Positions 43,977 through 53,298 of a stretch of DNA of 64,000 nt are shown here, in pieces. Position 1 is the first letter of the stretch, and every line of letters starts with the position of its first letter. Below the pieces are notes generated by a model. The model was not told the origin of the DNA. It made no database searches and saw only the letters and a list, made by a program, of their open reading frames with translations. The stretch lies in NCBI RefSeq assembly GCF_902141845.1, contig NZ_CABFPH010000009.1:37480-101479 (forward strand). Direction: 5' to 3'. The DNA is from Methylobacterium symbioticum. Its GTDB lineage: Bacteria > Pseudomonadota > Alphaproteobacteria > Rhizobiales > Beijerinckiaceae. A program made the translations under genes and the position numbers.

Positions 43977-46313
43977 CTACCAGCGGTAGCGCAGGGTGGC
44001 GAGGACGGTGCGCGGCAGGCCGTAATAGCAGCCCGAATAGCTGAAGCAGCCCGTCACGTAGCGCTCGTCGAGAAGGTTCTGCGCGTTCACCTGCACTTGG
44101 AAGCCCGCCAGCGTCGGGGTGAGGTATTTCAGGTCGTAGCTCAGCACCGCATCGACGAGGACGCTCGGCGGCACCTTGAAGGTGTTGGCCGGATCGCCCC
44201 AGGAGGGGCCGAGATAGCGCACGCCGCCGCCGAGCCCGAGGCCGGCGAGCGCCCCGTCCGTGAAGCGGTAATCCACGAACAGCGAGGCGGTGGTGTCCGG
44301 CACCAGCACCGGCCGCCGGCCGACAAGCGGCACTTGCTGACCGGTCAAGTCATTGCTGGTCGTGCCGATGTCGCGGGTGTTGCGGATGTCGAGGAAGGAG
44401 AAGCCACCAACCAGCGAGAGGGATTCGGTGACGTTCGCCCGCGCCTCGAACTCGACGCCCTGCACGCCGACCTCGCCGGTCTGCAGGACGAAGCTGGGAT
44501 TGGCCGGATCGGTGTTGGTCGCGTTCGAGCGCCGGATGTCGAAGAAGGCGGTGGTGAGCAGGATGTCGGTGCCGGGCGGCTGGTACTTGATGCCGGCCTC
44601 GTACTGGTTGCTGGTGATCGGGTCGGGGATGCGCCCGGCGGCGCCGAAGGCCGGATCGAAGATGCGGCCGTTGACGATCGGCTCGAAGGCCTCGCTGTAG
44701 GCGACGTAAGGGGCGATCCCGTTGTCGAACAGGTAGAGCAGGCTGGCCCGGCCCGTGAAGGCCTCGGCCGGCACGTCCTGGTTGGTGACGAGATTGGTGG
44801 TGAGGTTGCGGGTCGGCCCGGTCTGGCGCGCCCAGTCGTAGCGGCCGCCCAGCGTCAGGACCAGGCGGTCGAACTTGATCTGGTCCTGGAAGTAGATGCC
44901 GGTCTGCTCGGCGGTGATGCGCGCATCCGCCGTGAAGGGCACCTGCGGGATGTTCGTGAAGTAGTTGGGCGCCAGCGCGTTCAGGCTGGGCGCCGTCGGG
45001 AAGGGGCCCGAGAGGGTCCGCGTCTCGATGGAGCGGTAATCGACGCCGACGAGGGCGGTGTGCCCGAAGATGCCGGTGTCGAAGGTCGCCACGAGGTTGT
45101 TGTCGAAGGTCAGGGCGTCGATGTCGACATTCGTGCCGCCGCGCGAGCGCGCGATGATCGGCCCGCTGGTGAAGGGGCCGTTGGCGGTGTTGAAGGCGCT
45201 GTAGACGCTGCGGTAATCGCCCTGCGAGGTCAGCCAGCGCCCGGCCGAGTGGAAGCGCAGGTTCTCGTTGAAGCGGTGGTCGAACAGGTAGCTGACCGAG
45301 GCCTGCGTGCGGTCCGAGCGCTCGAAGTTGCGGTCGCCGTCGTAGAAGTCGACCGGCAGGCGGCCGACGATGCCGTTGCCGAAATTGCGCGGGAACACCG
45401 TGCCCACCGCCGGGAAGCCGCCGTAGAAGCCCGAGAAGGGATCGCGCTGGTAGTTGCCGATCACGGTGAGCTGCGTGTCGGCCGACGGCCGCCACGTCAG
45501 GCTCGGATTGATGAAGGCGCGCTCCACGCGCGTCGTCACGGCCGGCCCGTCGGCGTTCCAGCCGGAGGCGATCAGGCGGTAGGCAAACTGGTCGGCGAGC
45601 GGCCCGGCCTCGGCCGGGATCGGGCCGCCGACATCGACGCCGCCGCGCACCGTGTTGAAATCGCCGCCCTGCACGAAGATCTCGCCGTGGCGCACGAACT
45701 GGGGCACCTTCGAGACGAGGTTGACGATGCCGCCGGCCCCCGCCTGCCCGTAGAGCACCGAGGTCGGCCCCTTGATGATGTCGACGCGCTCGACCCGGTA
45801 GGGGTCGACGGTGGGGAAGGCGTCGCGGCTGCCGGGCAGCACCATCCCGTCGAGGAAGATCGGCGCCTGGAAGCCGCGGATGTAGAACTGCTCCAGCCGG
45901 GTCGAGCCCGCGCCGCCGCGCTGCTCGGTGGTGACGCTCGGCGTATAGCGCAGGGCCTGGTTGATGGTGAGGGCGTTCTGGTCCTCGATCTGCTTGCGGC
46001 CGACGACCGAGATCGATTGCGGCGTCTCGATGATCGGCGTGTCGGTCTTGGTGGCGACGGTGCTGCGGCTCGCCACGTAGCCCGGCACCGCGCCCGAGGC
46101 GCCGCCCGGCCCGTACAGGCTCCCGCCGAGGCTGCGTCCCTCGCCGGTGACGCTCAATTCGGACAGCTCGATCGCCGTCGCCGGTGCGTCCTGGGCCTGC
46201 GTCGCGGCAATGAGGCTGAGGCTACAGGTCGTCGACAGAAGGGCCAGGCACAAAGGTCCGCGGAAAAGGCATCCCAGCACATGCGCCTTCGGTGTTGCGC
46301 AAGATAGAATCAT
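43977..46313 (-). CDS. TonB-dependent siderophore receptor
   Basis: This 778-residue outer-membrane receptor has a signal peptide ending about TQAQ, a TonB-box-like IELSELSVTG, a plug domain (about 60-180) with GPTSVLYGQAGAGGIVN, and a 22-strand barrel ending in an aromatic residue (LRYRW). The CFSYSGCYYGLPR segment near the end is typical of FhuE/FpvA-like ferric-siderophore receptors. I chose ATG 46313; a GTG at 46337 adds eight residues. It is the first gene of the leftward iron-uptake unit with PepSY. Confidence 0.87.
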   Translation of the reverse strand: MILSCATPKAHVLGCLFRGPLCLALLSTTCSLSLIAATQAQDAPATAIELSELSVTGEGRSLGGSLYGPGGASGAVPGYVASRSTVATKTDTPIIETPQSISVVGRKQIEDQNALTINQALRYTPSVTTEQRGGAGSTRLEQFYIRGFQAPIFLDGMVLPGSRDAFPTVDPYRVERVDIIKGPTSVLYGQAGAGGIVNLVSKVPQFVRHGEIFVQGGDFNTVRGGVDVGGPIPAEAGPLADQFAYRLIASGWNADGPAVTTRVERAFINPSLTWRPSADTQLTVIGNYQRDPFSGFYGGFPAVGTVFPRNFGNGIVGRLPVDFYDGDRNFERSDRTQASVSYLFDHRFNENLRFHSAGRWLTSQGDYRSVYSAFNTANGPFTSGPIIARSRGGTNVDIDALTFDNNLVATFDTGIFGHTALVGVDYRSIETRTLSGPFPTAPSLNALAPNYFTNIPQVPFTADARITAEQTGIYFQDQIKFDRLVLTLGGRYDWARQTGPTRNLTTNLVTNQDVPAEAFTGRASLLYLFDNGIAPYVAYSEAFEPIVNGRIFDPAFGAAGRIPDPITSNQYEAGIKYQPPGTDILLTTAFFDIRRSNATNTDPANPSFVLQTGEVGVQGVEFEARANVTESLSLVGGFSFLDIRNTRDIGTTSNDLTGQQVPLVGRRPVLVPDTTASLFVDYRFTDGALAGLGLGGGVRYLGPSWGDPANTFKVPPSVLVDAVLSYDLKYLTPTLAGFQVQVNAQNLLDERYVTGCFSYSGCYYGLPRTVLATLRYRW

Positions 46314-46680
46314 TTTAAGATGCCCTCGGCACGGCACAAGACCGGCAGATTATTTACGTTCTACATTCGCATCACGGCGATGTGATCGCGTTGATAGCGC
46401 GTTGCATGCAATTGCCAAGCACTATGTTGTGTAATTATTCTAAATTGAAGAACTTGCTTCTCTCCTCTTCCGGTTGTGCGTTCAGCTGGCCGTGAGGCTT
46501 CGCCGCTGCGCGCCGGGACGGTCGGCGAGACGCCGCAGGTCCGCCGCCTTGAACATCCCCGGCCGCTCGACTAATCGGGAAAGATGAAGCGGACCAATAG
46601 TTTAGTGTGATTATAAACTGCCGCCGCATCGGGTCTTTCCGCCCTCCGGTCCGCTGCTGGTGCGCCGGAACGCGATCGCG
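46314..46680. promoter_or_regulatory. Divergent iron-operon control region
   Basis: An AT-richer 367-base region separates the receptor gene from the MFS-FhuF-ABC operon. A half-site TTCTAAA at 46438-46444, with a weak partner at 46428-46434, resembles an alphaproteobacterial Irr (ICE) box. A dyad AGTTTA-N9-TAAACT lies at 46599-46619, 62 bases before the MFS ATG. Iron control is expected from the genes; the sites are candidates only. Confidence 0.4.
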
Positions 46681-47928
46681 ATGAGCGGATCCGCCACCAT
46701 CCGGCTGAGCGAGCGGGCCGGGGCCGCACTGACGGGCCTGCGCCCGCTGGCGCCGTTCTTCTGCCTGTACGTCACCTTCGGCGCGACGATCGGCTTCCTT
46801 GCCGGCGGCGCCCCGCTGATCCTGCGGGCACGCGGCATGGACCTCGCCGAGGTCGGCCTGCTGCAGCTCATCAACCTGCCGGTCGGGCTCACCTTCCTGT
46901 GGGCGGCGGCGCTCGACCGCGTCCGCCTGCCGGTCCTGCCGCACCGGGTCGGCTGGATCGCGGCGGCGCAGGGGCTGACCGTCGCGCTGCTCGCCACCCT
47001 GAGCTTCGGTGAGCACTGGCCCCTGCCGGTGCTCCTGGCTCTGGCGATCGCGGCCTGCGCCTGCGTCGCGACGATGGACATCGCCCTCGAAGCCCTGGTC
47101 GTCGAGACCGTGCCGACGGAGCGGCGGGCCTTCGTCGCCTCGGCCAAGCTCTGCGGCGCCTCCCTCGGCGGCATTCTCGGCGTCGGCGTGCTGGTCGGAT
47201 CCTACGACGTCCTCGGATGGCGCTTGGCGGTCCTCGCCTGCGCCGGGCTCGACGCGCTCTGCCTGCTGCCGATCCTGGCCTATCCGGAGCGGCGCCTGCG
47301 TGGGGCCGGCGGCGCGCCCGAGCGGTGGTCCGGCTCGTTCGCGCGCCTGCGTGCCCTCGTGTCGCGCATCCTGGTGCTCGGCGCCTACTTCGCCGCCTCC
47401 TATCTGCTGGCCGGGCCGAACACCCTGGCTCTGCTCGACCTCGGGGTCTCGTTGCAGCAGGTCGGCTTCCTGACCGGAAGCGTCCTGCCGGGGGTCAATC
47501 TCGTGATGGCCCTGGTGGCCGGCGGCCTCGCCGCGCGCTTCGGAACCGTGCGGCTGATCCTGGTCGGCGGGTTCGGATGTCTCGCCTCGGGTGGCCTCAT
47601 GGCCGCCGCCTGCGCCGCCGCAGCGCCCGGCCCCGCCGTCGCTGCCGCCATCCTCAACTTCGTGTGCGGCGGCCTCCTCGGCGTTCCGGTGTTCAACATG
47701 ATCTATCGCTGGGCGCAGGGTCCACGGCCCGCCACGGACTACGCGCTCCTGTTCGGCGCGGCCTTCTTCGCGGCGATGCCCCTGCGCGTGGCCGCACCGG
47801 CGCTTGCGGGCTGGGCCGGCTGGGCGGCCTATTTCCTCGCCGCGATGCCGGTCTATGCCGCCTCCGTCGCCTGGCTCGCCGTGGCGGTCGCGCGGACGCC
47901 GCCCGCGGGCCGCGAGCGTACGCGATGA
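46681..47928 (+). CDS. MFS transporter in siderophore operon
   Basis: This 415-residue protein has twelve membrane segments without a classical substrate signature; FGATIGFLAGGAPLILRARG in segment 1 and MDIALEALVVETVP in segment 4-5 resemble the AmpG/siderophore-related MFS branch. The stop overlaps the FhuF start (ATGA). It probably moves ferric siderophore or its product across the inner membrane; direction is unknown. The ATG at 46681 was preferred over GTG 46660; neither has a strong ribosome site. Confidence 0.78.
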   Translation: MSGSATIRLSERAGAALTGLRPLAPFFCLYVTFGATIGFLAGGAPLILRARGMDLAEVGLLQLINLPVGLTFLWAAALDRVRLPVLPHRVGWIAAAQGLTVALLATLSFGEHWPLPVLLALAIAACACVATMDIALEALVVETVPTERRAFVASAKLCGASLGGILGVGVLVGSYDVLGWRLAVLACAGLDALCLLPILAYPERRLRGAGGAPERWSGSFARLRALVSRILVLGAYFAASYLLAGPNTLALLDLGVSLQQVGFLTGSVLPGVNLVMALVAGGLAARFGTVRLILVGGFGCLASGGLMAAACAAAAPGPAVAAAILNFVCGGLLGVPVFNMIYRWAQGPRPATDYALLFGAAFFAAMPLRVAAPALAGWAGWAAYFLAAMPVYAASVAWLAVAVARTPPAGRERTR

Positions 47929-48797
47929 TCGCGGATGTCGCCCGGCGCGTGCCCGACTCGCTCCGGGCCTATCGCGACGGGGTCGCCGCCGGGCCCGGCG
48001 GTCCGGCCTCGGTGCCCCTTGTCGCGCTGCGCGACCCGGCCGTGTTCGACGCCGCGCTGTCGGCCTTCGGCGCGGGGCTCGGTGCGGTCTCCGCAGGGGT
48101 CGATCGCCGCGCCCTGGTCTCGTACTGGAGCCAGTTCTACTTCGCCGCCCTGGCCACCCCGGCCCTGACCGCGCTGGTGCGGCTCGGGCGCCCCCTGCCG
48201 CTCGCCTTCGACACGACGAGCCTCGAACTCGATGCGCAGGGGCGTCCCCTGCGCCTGCTCGTGGAACCCGACGCGCCGGATCAGGCGCCGGGCCTCGCGG
48301 GATTGATCGCGGAGCACCTGCATCCCTTCGTGGATCTCTGCCACGCCCGCTGCGGGCTTGCGCCCCGGGTCCTGTGGGGCAATGCCGCGGTCATCTTCGA
48401 CCATGTCGCGCGGGAGCTCGGGGAGACGGATGCGCCGGCCTGCGCCGAGATCGGCGCCTGCCTCGGTTGGTGCCCGGGGCCGGCTTGCGCTAAAGCGCTC
48501 TCCGCCGACGTGGAGGCCGGTTCGGCGCAAGAGAGCGCTCCTCAAGCGCTCTCCGCCGACGTGGAGGCCGGTTCGGCCTCGGGCGGCGCGTCACGACAAA
48601 GGCCGAAAGACGTGATCCGGTCGGATCGCGGCGGGCACGGCTCCGGCAGCCCGCTCGCCCGGGCCCTGTGCGCCGGCCCCTCCGGCTGCCGGCGGCGCAC
48701 CTGCTGCCTGCGCCAACGCCTGCCGGGCGTTCCGTCCTGCGGAGCGCTCTGTCCCCTCGAATGCGCGACCGGTCGCTGTCCCGAATCCCGATGCTGA
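47925..48797 (+). CDS. FhuF-type ferric siderophore reductase with palindromic-element insertion
   Basis: This 290-residue FhuF-family protein has an N-terminal domain (about 1-185) with RRALVSYWSQFYFAALATPA and VLWGNAAVIFDHVA. The C-terminal 2Fe-2S motif RRTCCLRQRLPGVPSCGALC gives C-C-x10-C-x3-C, against C-C-x10-C-x2-C in the family as I recall. Between them, about residues 190-235 are encoded by two tandem copies of the dispersed palindromic repeat, in frame (ALSADVEAGSA twice). Function is reduction of ferric siderophore in the cytoplasm. Whether the enzyme tolerates the insert is unknown, but the frame and motif are intact. Confidence 0.82.
   Translation: MIADVARRVPDSLRAYRDGVAAGPGGPASVPLVALRDPAVFDAALSAFGAGLGAVSAGVDRRALVSYWSQFYFAALATPALTALVRLGRPLPLAFDTTSLELDAQGRPLRLLVEPDAPDQAPGLAGLIAEHLHPFVDLCHARCGLAPRVLWGNAAVIFDHVARELGETDAPACAEIGACLGWCPGPACAKALSADVEAGSAQESAPQALSADVEAGSASGGASRQRPKDVIRSDRGGHGSGSPLARALCAGPSGCRRRTCCLRQRLPGVPSCGALCPLECATGRCPESRC
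48494..48628 (+). repeat. Two tandem palindromic repeats inside the FhuF gene, copies B1 and B2
   Basis: B1 (48494-48539) has perfect 9-base arms AGCGCTCTC/GAGAGCGCT and inner CGCCGA/TCGGCG. B2 begins at 48545, keeps the left half exactly and runs on through the tail ACAAAGGCCG to GATCCGGTCGGATCG. The whole 135 bases are a multiple of three and contain no stop in the FhuF frame. Confidence 0.88.
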
Positions 48798-50539
48798 AGG
48801 CCTTCCTCGCCTATTACCGGCCGCACCGGACGCTGTTCCTGGTGGATTTCGGCTGCGCCGTGCTCTCGGGCCTGCTCGAACTCGGCTTTCCGCTGGCCGT
48901 GAAGGCGTTCGTGGACCGGCTCCTGCCCCAGCAGGATTGGGGGCTGATCGTGCTGGCCGCGGCCGGCCTCGCGGCTCTCTACGTCGCCAATGCGGGCCTG
49001 ATGGTCGTCGTCACCTATTGGGGCCACGTGCTCGGCATCAACATCGAGACCACGATGCGGGCGCGGGCCTTCGACCACCTGCAGAAGCTCTCCTTCCGCT
49101 TCTACGACAGCCAGAAGACCGGGCACCTCGTCGCCCGCGTGACGAAGGATCTCGAGGAGATCGGCGAGGTCGCCCATCATGGGCCGGAGGACCTGTTCAT
49201 CGCGGTGATGACGCTGTTCGGCGCCTTCGGCCTGATGATCTGGGTGCATTCGCCGCTCGCCCTGATGACGGCGGCGATCCTGCCGGTGATCGCCTTCGTG
49301 ACGCTGCGCTACGGCGGGCGCATGACCCGCAACTGGCAGGCCCAGTACGGCCGCGTCGGCGCCTTCAACGCCCGCATTGAGGAGAATGTCGGCGGCGTGC
49401 GCGTGGTGCGCGCCTTCGCCAACGAGGCGCATGAGCGCGCGCTCTTCGCGGCCGACAACCAGCGCTACCGCGCCACCAAGCTCGAGGCCTACCGCATCAT
49501 GGCGGCGAGCCTGTCGATCAACTATCTCGGCATGCGCCTCGTCCAGATCGTGGTGCTGCTGGGCGGCGCCGCCTTCGTGGTGCGCGGCGATCTCACCGCG
49601 GGCGGCTTCGTCGGCTTCCTGCTGCTGGTCGGCGTGTTCTACCGGCCGCTGGAGAAGATCGGTGCGGTGGTCGAGACCTATCCGAAGGGCATCGCCGGGT
49701 TCCGGCGCTATATGGGTCTGCTCGGCACCGAGCCCGACATCGTCGACCGGCCGGACGCGGTCGCGGCCGGGGCCTTGCGCGGCGACATCCGCTTCGAGGA
49801 CGTCTCCTTCGGCTACAGCCCGGATCGGCCGGTCCTCGCGGGGCTCAACCTCGCGGTCGGCGCGGGGGAGACGGTGGCGCTCGTCGGCCCCTCGGGCGCC
49901 GGCAAGACCACGCTCTGCTCGCTGATCCCGCGCTTCTACGAGGTCGAGGCCGGACGCATCACGATCGACGGGCGCGACATCCGCGCCTACACGCTCGCAT
50001 CCCTCCGCGGGCAGATCGGCATCGTGCAGCAGGACGTGTTCCTGTTCGCCGGCACGATCCGCGAGAACATCGCCTATGGCCGGCTCGACGCCAGCGAGGC
50101 CGAGATCCTGGAGGCGGCCCGGCGCGCCCGCCTCGGCGACCTGATCGCGGGGCTGCCCGACGGGCTCGACACCGTGGTCGGCGAGCGCGGCGTGAAGCTC
50201 TCCGGCGGGCAGAAGCAGCGCCTCGCCATCGCGCGGGTGTTCCTGAAGAACCCGCCGATCTTGATCCTCGACGAGGCGACCTCGGCGCTCGACACCGAGA
50301 CCGAGCGGGAGATCCAGGCGGCGCTCGCCGATCTCGCCATTGGCCGGACCACCCTGGTCATCGCGCATCGCCTCGCCACGGTTCGGCACGCCGACCGCAT
50401 CGTGGTGGTGACGCAGGACGGCGTCGTCGAGGAGGGACGGCACGAGGCGCTGCTGGCGGCGGGCGGCTATTACCGGCGCCTGCATGCCGCTCAATTCGCC
50501 GCGGCCGGCGCGGACGTGCCGCGGACCGCCGCCGAGTAG
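48791..50539 (+). CDS. ABC transporter, fused permease-ATPase
   Basis: This 582-residue half-transporter of the exporter fold has six membrane segments (about 15-310) followed by an ATPase domain with Walker A GPSGAGKTT, Q-loop IVQQD, signature LSGGQKQR, Walker B ILILDEATSALD and H-loop IAHR. Its ATG overlaps the FhuF stop by seven bases. In this operon a siderophore export or uptake role is likely; some exporter-fold ABC proteins import ferric siderophores in other bacteria. Confidence 0.87.
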   Translation: MLKAFLAYYRPHRTLFLVDFGCAVLSGLLELGFPLAVKAFVDRLLPQQDWGLIVLAAAGLAALYVANAGLMVVVTYWGHVLGINIETTMRARAFDHLQKLSFRFYDSQKTGHLVARVTKDLEEIGEVAHHGPEDLFIAVMTLFGAFGLMIWVHSPLALMTAAILPVIAFVTLRYGGRMTRNWQAQYGRVGAFNARIEENVGGVRVVRAFANEAHERALFAADNQRYRATKLEAYRIMAASLSINYLGMRLVQIVVLLGGAAFVVRGDLTAGGFVGFLLLVGVFYRPLEKIGAVVETYPKGIAGFRRYMGLLGTEPDIVDRPDAVAAGALRGDIRFEDVSFGYSPDRPVLAGLNLAVGAGETVALVGPSGAGKTTLCSLIPRFYEVEAGRITIDGRDIRAYTLASLRGQIGIVQQDVFLFAGTIRENIAYGRLDASEAEILEAARRARLGDLIAGLPDGLDTVVGERGVKLSGGQKQRLAIARVFLKNPPILILDEATSALDTETEREIQAALADLAIGRTTLVIAHRLATVRHADRIVVVTQDGVVEEGRHEALLAAGGYYRRLHAAQFAAAGADVPRTAAE

Positions 50540-50554
50540 GCGGCGGATCCCGCG

Positions 50555-51739
50555 CTACCAGCCGTTGATCCGGGGCCAGATCGCGGAGACGCGGCCGCCC
50601 TCGTCGAGGACGTGGTAGCGGTCGTGCTGCGCGCCGGTGGCGCAGGCATGGTTCGGCAGGATGCGGATCCGCGATCCGACCGGCAGGTCGGGCAGGGCGG
50701 CCTTGGCGCCGCGCCGGAGCGCCACGATGCCGTGCTCCTGGTTGGCGTCGGCGACGATGAGATCCGGGTAGGGCCGCCCCGACAGGTCGCAGACCAGACC
50801 GTAGCCCTGGTCCACGGCCTGCTTGGCCGTGCCGCGGTCGCGCGACAGCGCCATCCAGCCGGCATCGACGATGATCCAGCCCTTCGCCCGCTGGTGCCCG
50901 ATCACGGTGGCGAGCACCGAGAGGGCGATGTCCTCCACCGCCACCGCGCCGGTGCCGGCCTGGTACAGGTCGCCGAACATGAAGACGCCGGCCCGCATCT
51001 CGGTGACGCCGGTGAGGTCGCGAGCGAAGCGTGCCGTCGGGGTCGAGCCGACGCTGACCACGGGGCAGGGCAGCCCTGCGCCCCGTAAGGTATCCGCCGC
51101 CGTCACCGCCGCGCGGCGCTCGGCCTCGGCGGCCGCCGCGAGCGCCTCGGGATCGCTGAGGGCGTAGCTGTCGCCCGCATGGAGCAGCACGCCGCGCAGG
51201 GCGGCGCCCCCCTCCGTCAGGCCCCGGCCGAGCGCCACGAGTGCCGCCGCGTCGCCGGGCGCGACGCCCGAGCGGTGGCCGTCGGCATCCACCTCGATCA
51301 GGACCGGCAAGGCATCGCCGGTGGTCCGGGCCTGCGCCGCCACGGCCTCGGCCTGTTCCGGGCTGTCGAGGATGACGGCGAGGTCGATGCCGCGCGCCCG
51401 CAGGGCCGAGACGCGGGCGAGCTTCGCCGGGGCGATGCCGACCCCGTAGATCATGTCGCGCACCCCGCCCTCGGCGAAATACTCCGCCTCGCGCAACGTG
51501 GAGACCATGGCGGGGCCTTCGGGCGCCGTCATGGCGATGCGGGCCACGTCGAGGGATTTGGCGGTCTTGAGATGCGGCCGGAAGGCAACGCCGAGGCCGG
51601 TCAGGTGCGCGCGCATCCGGTCCACATTCGCCCGGACCTTCGCCGCATCGAGGAGGAGGCAGGGCGTCTGCAGCGCGTCCCGCCTCGGATCGGCCGGGAG
51701 GTCTGACCGCGCCGCGTGATCGGGTTCGTTGGACTGCAT
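50555..51739 (-). CDS. DSD1-family PLP enzyme (D-threonine aldolase/D-serine dehydratase-like)
   Basis: This 394-residue fold-type III PLP enzyme has an alanine-racemase-like barrel with the Schiff-base lysine in RPHLKTAKS (about residue 58) and a C-terminal domain with the metal-binding PNHACAT histidine and cysteine. Enzymes of this layout cleave D-threonine or D-3-hydroxyamino acids, or dehydrate D-serine, using a divalent metal. It is a lone leftward gene convergent with the ABC gene, 15 bases apart. Confidence 0.85.
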   Translation of the reverse strand: MQSNEPDHAARSDLPADPRRDALQTPCLLLDAAKVRANVDRMRAHLTGLGVAFRPHLKTAKSLDVARIAMTAPEGPAMVSTLREAEYFAEGGVRDMIYGVGIAPAKLARVSALRARGIDLAVILDSPEQAEAVAAQARTTGDALPVLIEVDADGHRSGVAPGDAAALVALGRGLTEGGAALRGVLLHAGDSYALSDPEALAAAAEAERRAAVTAADTLRGAGLPCPVVSVGSTPTARFARDLTGVTEMRAGVFMFGDLYQAGTGAVAVEDIALSVLATVIGHQRAKGWIIVDAGWMALSRDRGTAKQAVDQGYGLVCDLSGRPYPDLIVADANQEHGIVALRRGAKAALPDLPVGSRIRILPNHACATGAQHDRYHVLDEGGRVSAIWPRINGW

Positions 51740-51862
51740 GCCTCTGTCTCTCCGCCGCGGGGACCGCCGCGCCAGAGATCATGGTGGCGCGCGAATGGCC
51801 ACCCGCATCCGCCACGCCCGGTCGTCAATCCGGGCCTGATGTCGGGACCGGATGAGCCGCCG

Positions 51863-52345
51863 TCAGCCCGGCCCGGCCGCCGCGCGCTCCAGGGCCGCGA
51901 TGTCGAGCTTCACCATGCCCTGCATGGCCGTGAAGGCCCGGGACGAGACCCCGGGATCGGGATCGGCGAGGAGGCGCAGCATGGCCTCGGGCACGATCTG
52001 CCAGGGCACGCCCCAGCGGTCGCGCAGCCAGCCGCAGGCGATCTCCTGGCCGCCATCGGCGGTGAGGGCGTCCCAGAGACGGTCCACCTCGGCCTGGTCG
52101 GCGCAGGTGACCGAGATCGAGGCGGCCGTCCCGTAATCGGCCGCCATGCCGCCGTTGAGCGCCTGGTAGCTCTGCCCGCCCAGCGTGAAGGCGAGCAGGA
52201 TCGCGTCGCCGGTCTGGCCGCCCGGCCAGGGACCCGGCGCGCGCTGGATGTGATCGATCCTGGAATCCGGCACGAGCGAGACGTAGAGGCGGACCGCCGC
52301 CTCGGCGTCCCGGTCGAACCAGAGGCAGGTGCTGACCTTCGGCAT
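51863..52345 (-). CDS. VOC-family protein, PhnB/3-demethylubiquinone-methyltransferase type
   Basis: This 160-residue protein has the PhnB-type pattern: STCLWFDRDAEAAVRLYVSL at the start, FTLGGQSYQALNGG, a CGWLRDRWGVPWQIVP segment and a C-terminal AMQGMVKLDIAAL helix. The fold is a metal-binding vicinal-oxygen-chelate dimer; function unknown. It ends the leftward YCII-sigma-VOC-SRPBCC group. Confidence 0.83.
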   Translation of the reverse strand: MPKVSTCLWFDRDAEAAVRLYVSLVPDSRIDHIQRAPGPWPGGQTGDAILLAFTLGGQSYQALNGGMAADYGTAASISVTCADQAEVDRLWDALTADGGQEIACGWLRDRWGVPWQIVPEAMLRLLADPDPGVSSRAFTAMQGMVKLDIAALERAAAGPG

Positions 52346-52390
52346 GTGTCGTTCCGTCCTGTTCGAGGATGGGACCGGGATCCGATCCCG

Positions 52391-52855
52391 TCAGAGGGTC
52401 GCGACGAGGTCCGCGAGCTGGTCGGCGCAGCGGCCCCAGCCCTCGTGGAAGCCCATGGCCTCGTGCGCCGCGCGGTCCTCCGCCGTCCAGTGCAGCGCCC
52501 GCGCCGTGTAGCGGGTGCCACCCTCCACCGGCTCGAAGGTGATGATCCCGGTGAAGAAGGGCTTGGCCGACGGTTCCCAGGCGCGGGTATAGGCGTCGGT
52601 GAAGACGAGGCGCGCGTTCTCCTCCACTTCGAGATAGACGCCCGTGCTCGGGAACTCGGTGCCATCCGGCCCGCGCATGACGATGCGGCTGGAGCCGCCG
52701 GGGCGCGGATCGGTCTCGGCCTCGGCCACCGACCAGGGCTTCGGGGCGAACCAGCGCTGCAGGAGCGCCGGCTCGGTCCAGGCCCGGTAGAGGGCGGCGG
52801 GGGAGGCGGGGATGATGCGCGTCAGGACGAGTTCGCGCGCGCTCGGATCGGTCAT
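52391..52855 (-). CDS. SRPBCC (AHSA1-like) protein
   Basis: This 154-residue START-like protein has ELVLTRIIPASPAALYRAWT, PGGSSRIVMRGPDG and the C-terminal HEGWGRCADQLADLVATL helix of the AHSA1/activator-of-Hsp90-ATPase-like family. Members bind small hydrophobic ligands. It lies 29 bases after the sigma-VOC frame and is probably cotranscribed. Confidence 0.84.
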   Translation of the reverse strand: MTDPSARELVLTRIIPASPAALYRAWTEPALLQRWFAPKPWSVAEAETDPRPGGSSRIVMRGPDGTEFPSTGVYLEVEENARLVFTDAYTRAWEPSAKPFFTGIITFEPVEGGTRYTARALHWTAEDRAAHEAMGFHEGWGRCADQLADLVATL

Positions 52856-52884
52856 GGTCGGCCTCGTCGGGTTTGGGGGGCGCG

Positions 52885-53298
52885 TCAGCGCTTCTGCTGG
52901 TTCATGGCCCAGAGGACGCCGAACGGGTCGCGAAGCTGGCCGTAGCGGTCGCCCCAGAACATCTCGGTGGGCGGCATCACCGCGGTCGCCCCGGCCTCGA
53001 CGGCGCGGGCGTAGCGGGCGTCGATCTCGTCCACCATCAGCGTCAGGTTGAAGCCCTGGGGATCCCGGAACGGGTGGCCGTGCTCCGGATAGGCGTCGCT
53101 CAGCATCAGCGACGAGCCGTTCACGTGGAGGTGGACATGCATCGTCCGGCCCTGCTCGTCGGCGGGCATGGCCGTGACGGTCTCGGCGCCGAAGGCGCGG
53201 GCGTAGAACTCGGCGGCCTTCAGGGCGCCGTCCACGGTCAGGTAGGCGACGAGGCCGCCCTTCACGGGGGCTGGCGCGGTCTCGGGATTCTGGCTCAT
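52885..53298 (-). CDS. VOC (glyoxalase-fold) protein from an internal start
   Basis: ATG 53298 lies in frame within the sigma reading frame, follows a GAGGAGAGG ribosome site, and begins a complete 137-residue VOC protein (GGLVAYLTVDGALKAAEFYA, then GSSLMLSDAYPEHG, DRYGQLRDPFGVLW). A sigma-type promoter motif lies 57-83 bases upstream. These signals suggest it is also made on its own. Function unknown. Confidence 0.7.
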   Translation of the reverse strand: MSQNPETAPAPVKGGLVAYLTVDGALKAAEFYARAFGAETVTAMPADEQGRTMHVHLHVNGSSLMLSDAYPEHGHPFRDPQGFNLTLMVDEIDARYARAVEAGATAVMPPTEMFWGDRYGQLRDPFGVLWAMNQQKR

